Source: Anastatus disparis (Eukaryota; Arthropoda; Insecta; Hymenoptera; Eupelmidae). From it: 64,000 nucleotides of DNA. Below are positions 37,580 to 47,482 of this stretch, one piece after another. The DNA lies in NCBI GenBank assembly GCA_017163975.1, contig JAFFSR010000292.1:1123501-1187500 (forward strand), in the 5' to 3' direction. Position numbers and translations under genes: made by a program. Every line of letters begins with the position of its first letter. The stretch's first letter is position 1. The notes below the pieces were generated by a model. The model worked only from the letters and a program-made list of their open reading frames with translations, had not been told where the DNA came from and did not search any database.

Positions 37580-37758
37580 AATCATTTACTTAATGTAAAA
37601 TATTAATGTTTATTATTGCCAATAAAGAAATTTTTTTACTTATATTTTTCGATTTTGTTTAAATCAAATTTTTTCATATTTATCATCATAAATTTTTTTA
37701 TAGCAATTCAAATGGAAAGGTTTTATGATTTTATAATAAAATCTAGAAACTTACATAA

Positions 37759-38067
37759 TTAACCCTTTCTGGCCCGGAGTCCACTGAAACAGACATTGAT
37801 GTTTTTTGGTTTTTTTAAATTGTGCAAAAATGACTTCAAATTTTTTAAAATAAACTCGTGGATTAACTTGAAGTGGACTGTTTTCGATCTGCAACTGGGG
37901 GCCTGAGTCTTTATATTCCTCATAGAAACTGAGAAAATTAAAAAAGTAAAAAAGAAAAAAAAATTTTTTTCATCCTGAAAATGTCTTAATAAATGAATAC
38001 TTATCATCCTAAAAAGGTAATCAGAACATTTTATGATGAAATAAAAATTCAGGTCTGAAAGGATTAA
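37759..38067. mobile_element. piggyBac-type MITE with TTAA target sites
   Basis: TTAA occurs at 37759-37762 and 38064-38067. It directly borders CCCTTTCTGGCCC on the left and GGTCTGAAAGGA on the right, which are imperfect inverted repeats. A TTAA duplication with short C-rich termini is the hallmark of piggyBac-mobilised elements. The 300-bp interior has no transposase. It lies about 180 bp downstream of the esterase stop codon and may supply part of its 3' UTR or terminator. Confidence 0.75.
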
Positions 38068-39335
38068 AGATTAAAAACCATGGAAAATAAATGTTTTATT
38101 TTTTAAACAAACCATTGTTTTTAATGATTTCCGGAAAATGAATTTTTAGAATATTTTAATAATCTGACAGCATTAATCGTATATAGTACAACTAATGAAT
38201 AAAGTCTTATATGTCATCTGCGGGTCTGATTCATTGCGAAAGTGAAATGGAACGCAATAAGGGTTGCGATCATCGGAGAAAGGAATCAAATTTTTTCTCT
38301 TGTTGCATATAATGCTTTATTTTTAGTTTATTTAATATCGTCACTTCATTAACTTAAAAAAAATTTGAAATTAAGATTTCAATTGAAATTTTTAAATATT
38401 ATTATTTATCTAACTTTATGTAGTAGTTTATTATTTTTCAATTTTAAGTTAAATATAAAGTTTTTATTTTTGGAATACTTTCTAACTTAATACTATAGCT
38501 ATTCTGCGTATGTAGAAATGTTGTCGTTTGTTATTGCATTTATTATAACAAAAAAATTTATAAATTTACACAATAAAAACTATTGGTTGGGCCTTTTTAA
38601 ATTTTATGGCGCATATAGACAAAGAAAAATAGATTTAATTAAGAATAGATTGTTAATTAAGCATAGCAACGCATTCATGTATAATATTCGTCTGATGATT
38701 GGCCAACCTGTTAGCAAGCATCTTAATCCGACAAAAACAACCTACCTACTCTTTTTCAATGTAAAAAAAATAATTCATCAGCAATTTTCCCTAATATATT
38801 TTATATATAAGCTTACGAAATTGATCATATTATCTTAAAAATTAGAAAATAAAATGTTTTTTAATAAATTGAAAATTTATTAATAAGAGATTGTATGATA
38901 AAATTTCAAATAAATTTTGTTATTAAAACTGAAATTCAAATTTAATAAATGCAGAAAATTAATATCCTTATACCATTTCGATCTCGAAGTAGCGCTTACG
39001 CAGTCGTTATAATATTTGAATAAATAACACAGAACTCAATTAAACAATGACAGCGAATCCGGTCTATACTTAATCTGAATTTTATAATATTAAACATTTT
39101 AATCCTCCATCAGTAATCATAAATTTAGGGTCATATGCTGTAATTTGAATCACTAATGTTCAGTTTGTTTTCTTAAAACTCAAAAATTGAAACTATACAC
39201 TGTTAAAAATATTTTTAAATTTAATACACATTTAAGATAAAAATGTATCTTAAATTTAAGAAAAATGTTACTTAAATAAATTTAATATAAAAAATGATTG
39301 AAATCGATAAATAATAATTAAAATTAATAGAGAAA
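38068..39335. other. Intergenic stretch with an old dispersed repeat
   Basis: 38640-38745 is the partner of the diverged direct repeat at 32795-32900. Nothing else is recognised. The open frame at 38518-38838 crosses this repeat and is not supported as a gene. Confidence 0.4.
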
Positions 39336-39745
39336 TTTTTAAGTTTAAGATAATGGTTAGTGAAGTTTAGCAATACGCTTATTAAAATTCAATATTATAA
39401 TTGAAAATATATTATTATTCTATGTTATGAAATTATTATTAAACTTGATGAATACTTAAGTAACTTGTATTAAATCTAATATTATGATTAAGATACATGT
39501 AACTGAATCTTATCAAGACCTTAATAAATTATAATAAAATTTAATATTAATTCTTAAAATGTTTTCATGTATTAAAATTTTATAATAATTAATAAACTGA
39601 AGTTGAACCTTAAGATTCGAAATATTTAAATTTAAGATAGAGGTTACTGAAGTTTAGCCATATAATTATTAAACTTGAATATTATAATTGAAGATGTATT
39701 AGTATTCCATGTTAATAAAATTATTATTAAACTAATAAATACTAC
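39336..39745. repeat. Two direct copies of a ~125-bp AT-rich unit
   Basis: A segment beginning TTTAAGTTTAAGATAATGGT at about 39339 and running to about 39460 recurs at about 39620-39745. Shared words include GAAGTTTAGC, AATATTATAATTGAA and AAATTATTATTAAACT. The copies differ by substitutions and small indels, so the duplication is not recent. Confidence 0.65.
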
Positions 39746-39759
39746 TTTTAAGCGTGGTA

Positions 39760-39852
39760 GTACCGAGCTCGGCCGCTACGCGCGCATCTCCACGTAGCGG
39801 GAAAAAGGGAGCTCACAGCATATAAAGAGCTCGCTCTCCAAGCTTTGAAGAG
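39760..39852 (+). promoter_or_regulatory. TATA-containing GC-rich segment, left half (split by LINE)
   Basis: This segment is abruptly GC-rich (CGAGCTCGGCCGCTACGCGC) and contains CATATAAAGAGC at about 39818. Its continuation resumes right of the LINE at 42780 with CCGTGCTTG, a (CT)n run and TTACTCACTCTTTGCGTAGG up to the BEL LTR at 42953. Together the halves look like a core promoter with a transcribed leader, or an LTR of another element. No gene downstream is recognisable because other elements follow. The identity is open. Confidence 0.35.
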
Positions 39853-42515
39853 TCAATAAAGACGAACCCCTCAAAATCCTTACTTGGAATGCTAACAGCA
39901 TTCTGTCGCAAAATAGAACGAAAGTTACAGAGCTCGAGGCCCTTCTCGAGTCTAACCACATCGATGTTGCCTGCATAACCGAGACTCACCTAAATCCTAA
40001 TAAGAACCTATTCATACCCAACTTCACAATATACAGAAAAGATCGCCCTAACTCACAAGGAGGGGGCGTCGCTGTTCTTGTTAGAAATTCTATTCGTCAC
40101 AAACCTATCAGCATCAATACGGCCATCACTTGCGAAGTGGTTGGCATTCAAACCGAATTCGCAAATAAGTCCCTTCGTATCTTCTCTCTTTACTCTCCCC
40201 CAAACACCAATAATATGTCCGAGATCCCCCTACTTTTTGATTCAAATACTCCCACCGTCGTTGCTGGAGACCTGAATGCCAAAAACAAGCATTGGGGTTG
40301 TCTCTCAAACAACACTAAAGGAAACTCTCTCTGGAGTTTACACCTTCGCCACAATTTCTCTATCGAGGCCCCTGCCTCCCCAACACACTTCCCTGGTACT
40401 ACTCATCATCAACCAGAAATTTTAGATATTTTTCTCACGAAAAATATCTCTCTCGACAAGGACCCTTGGACTTGCGCAGAGTTAAATTCAGACCACAATC
40501 CGGTATATATCGAAATACCAATAAATCCTACCCTCAATCCCCCCACCAAAACAAGCATAGATTTCCTTCATCTAAAATACATTCTCGAAACATCCGACTT
40601 CAAATGCAGTCAGATACACTCCATCGAAGATATCGATGCAGCCATCCTGAATCTCACAAACGAGGTAACCAACTCAATAGAAAAGGCCAGCTCATTCATT
40701 ACTCCCAAACCCCGCAAAACTAACCTTCCCAGCTCTACAAAAAAGCTAATCGCAACTAAAAATAGAATCCGTAAACTCTGGCAAACTTATCGAAACCCCA
40801 TACATCGTACTCGCTTAAACGCTATCCAAAAAGAACTCACCTCAGCTCTTAAAGAAACAAATGACCTTGCCTTCGAAAACTATATAGCTGAAGCCGAGGC
40901 CAACCCTAAAAGTAATTGGAAAATTATCAAATCCCTCCGCAATCGCAAAACCCATTTACCTGCTTTAAAAAGAGACAATATCTCCTACTCTCTTGATGAA
41001 GAGAAAGCTGAAATCTTCGCGGACTCTCTAGAAGAACAATGCTCTCCACTCCCCAGTTCAAACGAAACCTCTCTTTTCCACGAGCACGTTACTGAGACTG
41101 TGCATGAATTTCAATTTTCTGACGCCGAATTCCAACACACTTCTCCCCATGAAATCTCAAAAATCATTCCTAAAAAATAGAAAAGCTCCAGGCTCTGACG
41201 GCATTGGAAACGGAGTTTTCAAAATTCTTCCCCGTAAACACATTGTCGCTATTACCAACATTGTCAATGCAATGTTGAGATTACGATACTTTCCCAAAGC
41301 TTGGAAAGAAGCAATAGTTATCCTAATTCCTAAACCCGGTAAGCCCTTAAGCTCTGCATCTAGCTATCGACCCATCAGTCTACTCTCCTCCTTAAGTAAA
41401 ATTGCTGAACAGGTCATACGCTGTCGTATTGACCAATTCGTCGACGAAAGAAGTATCGTCCCCGAATTTCAACATGGATTCCGTAGGAAACACGGTTCAG
41501 TTCACCAACTCCTCCGTGTGTCGGAGTTCATAGCCGATAACCTCAACAAGAGAAAACATACCAGCATGCTTTTGCTAGATGTAAAACAAGCCTTCGACAG
41601 AGTCTGGCACGAAGGTCTGATCTACAAACTCATTAAACTAGAATTTCCACACTACCTCATAGGCATCATCAAATCCTATCTCACAGACAGGACCATTCGG
41701 GTCCGTGTGGGTAAGTCTCTCTCTTCTTCCAAACCCATAACTGCAGGGGTTCCCCAAGGTTCGAAAATATCTCCTCCTCTCTTTAATATATTCTCTTACG
41801 ACTACCCCAAGGACAATAAAGTTCTAGTTGCTCAATATGCCGACGACTCAGCCCTCATTTATACTTCAAAAGTTATCACTCATTGCTCCTCCGTACTAAA
41901 CAAATTCACCCCAGAAGTGGTAAGATGGTACCACACTTGGAGAGCAGCAATCAACGAATCCAAATCTGTTGCCATATTCTTCTCTCGACGAAATCGTACT
42001 CCTTCAAATCTCCTAGTTAACAACCATCGTGTTGACTGGAGTTCTTCAGCCAAATACCTGGGTGTTACCTTCGATCGTAAACTCACATGGCAAAAACAAA
42101 TCGATTCAGTCCGAGCCAAATGCCAAGGTGCTTATGCTGCCTTAAAGCCTTTCTTCAATAATAAATCACTAACTAAGAAAACAAAAGCCCGCGCTTTTAA
42201 TGCCATTATCCGCAGTATTTGCACTTACGCGATCCCAATTTGGGGATCAGCAAACCCTAACCGTATAGCTAAACTCCAAGGCACCTACATGCGCCTCCTA
42301 CGCTCCTCTCTTCAGATCCCTGGTTTATTCGAAATAATCAAATCTTAAAAGAAACTGGTATCGACTCAATTCCAGAAGCAGCGAACAAACACGCTGCGAA
42401 TCTCCGTCTCTCTATCTCTAAACACAGCAATCCTAGCATAAAATTTCTTGTAAATTACCGTCGTAAATCCAACGATCGATTCAGAAGGCCATGCTCTCTG
42501 ATTCGGTCTCCATAA
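39849..42515 (+). pseudogene. LINE ORF2: endonuclease + reverse transcriptase, frameshifted
   Basis: The frame opens without an ATG because the element is truncated. An APE-type endonuclease occupies about 39870-40560: Glu in ITETHL, GGGVAVLVR, VVAGDLNAKNKHWG, and LNSDHNPV at its end. The reverse transcriptase follows at about 41170-42000: RKAPGSDGI, SYRPISLLSS, motif A LLLDVKQAFDRVW, GVPQGSKISP, and motif C YADDSALIY. A C-terminal region runs to the TAA at 42513-42515 (PWFIRNNQI). Two frameshifts break it: near 41165-41180 in an A run, and near 42318-42325. The active-site residues are unchanged, so the decay looks recent or the shifts are sequence errors. The product would nick chromosomal DNA and copy the element RNA at the nick. 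Confidence 0.9.
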
Positions 42516-42779
42516 CCCTTCTTCACTAACTGACTTTAAACAGTCTATTTTCGTGTTTCGCAATTTGCGCGAGTGCCATACAGTCCCCGCTGTATGAGCC
42601 ACCGTTGTCTCTCAATTTTCTTCTTCTTAAGGTTCATAACCATTTTGGTTGGTAACCTACGGGGAGGCGGTTTTAGTCGGTAGGCACCTGCAGGTGAATC
42701 CGACACTACCCCTACGGGGGTGTCTTTTGAAGATTTCCCCTCCTCGACCCTTCAAACAAAAAAAAAAAACAAAAAAAAA
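39853..42779 (+). mobile_element. 5'-truncated jockey-like non-LTR retrotransposon
   Basis: The copy starts inside the second open frame and ends in an A-rich tail (about 42757-42778). GCTTTGAAGAG occurs directly before the element (39842-39852) and again right after the tail (about 42780-42790), a target-site duplication of 11-12 bp. The 3' UTR has hairpin-forming words (ACCATTTTGGTTGGT, CTACCCCTACGGGGG-like), as common in jockey-type LINEs. 5' truncation is the usual result of incomplete target-primed reverse transcription; the first open frame (gag-like) is missing. Confidence 0.9.
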
Positions 42780-42952
42780 GCTTTGAAGAGCCGTGCTTGC
42801 TCTCTCTCTCTCTCTCTCACATTAGAGAATATACTGGCTTACTCACTCTTTGCGTAGGCTGGGTACAGCAGTTGTTATACTGGTATGCACTTTATCTTAA
42901 TTTTATTCATTTTTAAAATATATGTATAGTAAAATTTCTTAATCTTAACTAT
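42780..42952 (+). other. Right half of the segment split by the LINE
   Basis: It begins with the second copy of the target duplication, then CCGTGCTTG and a (CT)n run of about 20 bp. A further 100 bp leads directly to the BEL 5' LTR. It continues the TATA-containing segment left of the LINE, so that segment was one piece before the LINE arrived. Confidence 0.5.
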
Positions 42953-43566
42953 TGTACGCGCTCGTACAATTTGTTTCTAATGTTGTATTATTGCTGTAGT
43001 GTAAATCATATTTTTCATCATTCATTCATTAATGCAAATTCAATTTAAAGAAAATTCATTCTTAATATTCTATTTTTAAATATATACACAAAGTCGCAAA
43101 TATTCAAAATCACAAATTTTTACCGTCAGAACATAACTGTTGTAAAGCCATAAAAAAAGGGTCTCTTTCCTTAAGCAAACTATTCAAGTAAAGATTACGG
43201 GGTTTTCCTCAACTTAAACATTACTGTTTCATGAATTTGCCATATGTCCGAATTTTCTCTAAAAGTGTATAACTGTCTTTTTGCTTTGGAAAAACCCAGG
43301 CAAAAACATATGTATTAATACGAGCGTCGACACCTTTGTAAAATCGAAGCATCAAAATTTATAAAACTATTCAGTACTCTTGTAGCTCTCATAACGAGCA
43401 GTTCTTAACAAGCCTTTGCTCTGCAAGGTCATACATTTATATAGTTCAAATAAAATCAAATGGTCTTTAATTTAGTATACACCTTTTTTTATCAACGCCC
43501 TATACATATTCATAATATTGTCTCTCAAAATTAGTTTTTTGTGAGGCGTATCAACTTATTGGTACA
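42953..43566 (+). repeat. 5' LTR of the BEL/Pao element
   Basis: The first 331 bp (to 43283) match the 3' LTR exactly except for two substitutions. Beyond that there is no partner, because the 3' LTR is cut. The right limit is inferred: GTACA at 43562-43566 would close an LTR that opens with TGTAC, and TGGTCCTTCTAGCC at 43574 would be a tRNA primer-binding site a few bases later. I could not assign the primer tRNA. Confidence 0.75.
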
Positions 43567-44029
43567 TAAAATTTGGTCCTTCTAGCCCGATATTCCGGCA
43601 TACATTTAAATCAATTCAAAAAATTCAAAAAGTAAAGAAGTGAAGTGAAATACATACACAAAATTGTGACTGGTGCTACAAAAACAATTCAAATCATACG
43701 GTATTTATAATCATAACTTTTCAACCGAAAGCACGCTATACATTCAGAACGGAGTAACTTACGTTAGTTATCGAATTAACAAATTAAATATAGTAGAGAA
43801 ATAGTAAAGTTTATCGTCGTGTTGGATCCACGCGTGTGTATGCGAGTTTTTATACATAAACAAAAAACAAATCAGTGCGCCAGTTACAACAAAAATTAAT
43901 ATACAAATACATGCTGAAGAATCAATCATCTATCTTGATTAATTCAATTCAAACAGAACTATACCTAGGCCTAGGTTATATACATTTAATCAAGTATTCA
44001 CGGATCTTCTTCGCATCAATTCAATTATT

Positions 44030-44255
44030 CAAATTATTCGAATGATCAAAAGACATTCGAATAAAATACAACCACTCAAATATACAATCATTTAAATATA
44101 CAAATATTCAAATATACGAATATCCAAATATTTAAATATACAAATACTTAAACATACAAATACTTAAATATACAATCGTCAAATATACAAACATACAACC
44201 ATTCAAACATACAAATATTCAAATACATTATTATTCAATCATACAATTTGTCAAT
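44030..44255 (+). repeat. AAATATACAAATAYTC-type leader repeat
   Basis: About 15 irregular units of roughly 12-16 bp (AAATATACAAATATTC and variants) fill the untranslated leader of the BEL element upstream of gag. They may be a low-complexity spacer. I see no coding frame in them. Confidence 0.7.
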
Positions 44256-44427
44256 ATACAATCAATCAACGTTCATCGATTCAACATTATTTACGCAGTC
44301 TTGTGGAACTACTGTGGGTAAGTGCCTTTTATCATATTAAATCACCAATAGACAAATTCATAAACAACTGACTACTGTCACATAAATTTTGCCTCTACTT
44401 AAAATAAACTATTCAATAAAATTAAAA

Positions 44428-45726
44428 ATGAGCAACGATGACAAAATTAAAGTTTTACATGCACAGCGCGATGCCATTAAGGAAAAAATTAAAATATTTA
44501 AAAATTTCGTTTCAAATCATAAAGAAACAGACTTTCAGCAACTCGAAACACGTTTTAACAAATTCAATACGATTCACGATAAAATCGATACAATTTTTGA
44601 CGAGTTAGACTGTTTAGATCCATCAGAAACCAGTAGAAAAGAAAGATTTGTAATTTTTGATGATTATTATGCGGTTACTGCTACTGCTCAACAAACTATT
44701 TCAAATTCATTAGAAAAAACAAACAGTCGATCAAAAGAACTAACGCCAACAAACAATAGCTCAAATAATTCGACTACAGAAAACGATAGCGGTTCGTCGC
44801 GCACCTTAAAACGAAAAATAAGACTCCCGGATCCTACAATACCAATCTTTAGTGGCCAGTTAGAAAATTGGCTATCATTTAAAAATACCTTTCGCTCTCT
44901 TATTCATAATTTCGAAGGATTATCGAACGTAGACAAATTACTATACTTAAAATCCGCGCTACGCAACGACGCACTCGAAAAAATTAACGTGCTTGAAATA
45001 ACGGACGAAAATTATATTGTCGCGTGGGATCTACTAGAACGCGCATACGAAAATAAGGGAATATTGATCGGAAATCACATATCGAGCATAATTAATTTAC
45101 CGAAGCAAGAAGAAAAAAACTATAAGAGCCTAGAGCGATTAGCTGATAAAGCCCAATCTCACTTGAAGTCATTAAAAAGCTTAGGTTTGAATCTAAGTCA
45201 AGAATTTGTAACACAAGTAATCATAGAAAAATTAAGTAAAACTACGCGTGATAAATGGATCGAAACATGTGATCGCGCGGTATATCCTACTTTAGATGAT
45301 CTTCTTGAATTTTTATATAAACACGCAACTACCATGTCGCAACAAATTAATCAAAATTCATTTAAAATCATGTTACGGCCAGATCATAATTATACTCCAA
45401 ATACAGCACATTCAAATTACGGTCCACCTACCAAAATGCGCAAATTAGACAATAAATTTCACGCAAAAACGTTTTTAACCAATAACAAAAATTGTTCTGT
45501 GTGCAACGAAGAATACCATCCATTATATAAATGCAAAAAATTCCATGAAATGAACGTACATAAAAGAATTCAAATCATTAAAGAAGCTAGACTTTGTATT
45601 AATTGTTTAAGAAAACACACTGACGAATGCAAATTAGGTAATTGCCAAATATGTAATAAAAAGCATAATTCATTATTACATATTAGTGTACCAAAAGACA
45701 AAACATTAAATACTGAAAATGACTGA
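44428..45726 (+). CDS. BEL/Pao gag
   Basis: Start taken at ATG 44428 (MSNDDKIKVL) rather than an upstream TTG. The protein has 432 codons. An N-terminal coiled-coil-like region is followed by the Pao-type retrotransposon domain (about residues 150-290; IPIFSGQLENWLSF and YLKSALRNDALEKI). The C-terminus has Cys/His clusters (CSVCNEEYHPLYKC, CINCLRKHTDEC, CQICNKKHNSLLH), the usual nucleic-acid-binding part. It would form the particle that packages the element RNA. The frame ends at TGA 45724-45726, and the same frame then continues open into the protease. BEL elements normally have one continuous gag-pol frame, so this stop is either a mutation or a read-through site. Confidence 0.9.
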   Translation: MSNDDKIKVLHAQRDAIKEKIKIFKNFVSNHKETDFQQLETRFNKFNTIHDKIDTIFDELDCLDPSETSRKERFVIFDDYYAVTATAQQTISNSLEKTNSRSKELTPTNNSSNNSTTENDSGSSRTLKRKIRLPDPTIPIFSGQLENWLSFKNTFRSLIHNFEGLSNVDKLLYLKSALRNDALEKINVLEITDENYIVAWDLLERAYENKGILIGNHISSIINLPKQEEKNYKSLERLADKAQSHLKSLKSLGLNLSQEFVTQVIIEKLSKTTRDKWIETCDRAVYPTLDDLLEFLYKHATTMSQQINQNSFKIMLRPDHNYTPNTAHSNYGPPTKMRKLDNKFHAKTFLTNNKNCSVCNEEYHPLYKCKKFHEMNVHKRIQIIKEARLCINCLRKHTDECKLGNCQICNKKHNSLLHISVPKDKTLNTEND

Positions 45727-46485
45727 CTATATGAACTACAAAATACAGAATTATGTTTTTCAACAATTTTTTCTTCTAAAAATTTCAATCTAATGACAAG
45801 TGCTCAAGTCAAAATTATAGACAAACTTAAAACAGAAATTAAATGCAAAATGTTGTTAGACACATGTTCAACGGCCAATTTTGTAACAGAGAATTTAATA
45901 AATCAATTAAAATTACCAAAAACTCGTTGTTCTCTAGTCATCGGTGCCATGAATAATTTAAACACAACAGCCAATTATTATTCAGAAATAACTTTCAAAT
46001 CAATACATTCGGAATTTTCAAAAACATTAACCTTTTTTATTGTCCCTATTATAACTGATTTAATTCCGAACGAAACAATAAACAAAAAATCATTAAATAT
46101 ACCATCAAATCTGCCATTAGCTGATCCTGAATTTAACAAACCTTCTCCAATTGATTTATTAATCGGAGCGGGTCCTACTTTATCCATTTTTTGTACCGGT
46201 CAAATAAAACTATTGAACAATGAGGACATTATTTTACAAAAAACAAAACTCGGTTGGGTTTTAGGCGGTGGATTAAATTCAATAAAATCAAAAAATCCTA
46301 AATGTATGACCACAAATTTAAATTTTGATCTCGAGAAATTTTGGAATTTAGAAGAAATAAACAAAAATCAATATAAATGGTCAAATGACGAAATTTTATG
46401 TGAAAATCTATTCAAAAAATATGTAACGCGAAATGAAGAAGGTAAATATATAGTAGCATTGCCATTCAAAAATAATAACAACCTA
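45727..46485 (+). pseudogene. BEL/Pao protease part of pol, cut by CACTA insertion
   Basis: This stays in frame with gag beyond the TGA. The aspartic-protease motif is LLDTCSTANFV at about 45856-45890, where most relatives have DTGS or DSGS; a flap and C-terminal half follow (DLLIGAGPTLSI, LGWVLGGG). It would process the gag-pol polyprotein. The frame runs into the left end of the CACTA element at 46486. When the inserted element and one TA are left out, the frame continues in register at 53353 with the reverse transcriptase. Confidence 0.88.
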
Positions 46486-46612
46486 CACGGAGAAAAAAAA
46501 AGGTGTGCTACTATCTAAGCCATAGTGAGAATGTTAACTCTTGCTCAAGGTGCAGCTGCAGCGTCTAAATAGGAATGCTATGAAACATTTTTTTAGAGAT
46601 TCTACTGACTGA

Positions 46613-46733
46613 GAAAAAGGGCTCATTGCTGTCTCTCATGTGATGCAGAAATTAGCTCAACTCTAGAAGAGACTATTGGCTTAAAAAGGGCTCGTTGCTG
46701 TTTCTCATGTAAGACAGCGATTAACCTAACTCC
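46613..46733. repeat. Subterminal direct repeats of the CACTA element
   Basis: AAAAAGGGCTCATTGCTGTC at about 46614 and AAAAAGGGCTCGTTGCTGTT at about 46683 start two units of about 53 bp that share TCTCATGT, GCAG/ACAG and TTA(G/A)C words. Subterminal repeats near CACTA ends are typical transposase-binding sites. Confidence 0.7.
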
Positions 46734-47482
46734 AAATAATTAAAGAGCAATGACGAGAAAAATCTGACCTTTATGGCTTTGGTGGTTTTTGGTAAAATAT
46801 TGAATGTTTGATAAAAAGATACACAATGTGAAAAATATAAATCACTAGTATTTTATGGCAATTTTTAAAACGTAAGGTCATCGACCAAATTAAAGAGAAA
46901 AAATTATAATAATTTAAAAATTTAATACATGTTTTCATGGTAAAAATATCATTTCAGCTTATAATTTTGTAATAAAATTATATTTTTTCATGAACCAAAA
47001 ATAAAGTTGTACATTCTTTTTATTATAAATTTAAATAAATCGAAAATATGCTACGTTATCGATCAAATAAATGTATTTAAATTATCGATTGAAATTAAAA
47101 CGATTAAAACGTTATCAAGCGTTAAAATTTTAATAATAATAAAATTTAATAAAACTCATGTATATTGTAATTGATTAAAAATATTTTTTATGAAATTCAT
47201 ATAAAAAAACAAAGTATATTTTATCCTTTTTGTCAGAGCCCCACCTCGACATATCCAACAATTAAGCCACCTTTATTAACGTAGAAGTAATTCTGATTCA
47301 ATAAATGAACACGATTAGAAGGTTTTAAGTAATTTTATTTATTTACATTATTCAATATCAAAGTTTAACAATAAAGTAACATTAATAATAAGGTTACAAT
47401 AAAATTTAGAAATAATAAGAATGTTTAGAATTGTAATATTGTTTAATAGTATAACTATGTTTAAGAATGAAGATAACTTAAA

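Noticed and set aside
45793..46518. Protease as a separate gene with its own start
   Set aside because: It is in the same frame as gag and only the TGA separates them; the last 33 bases belong to the CACTA end.
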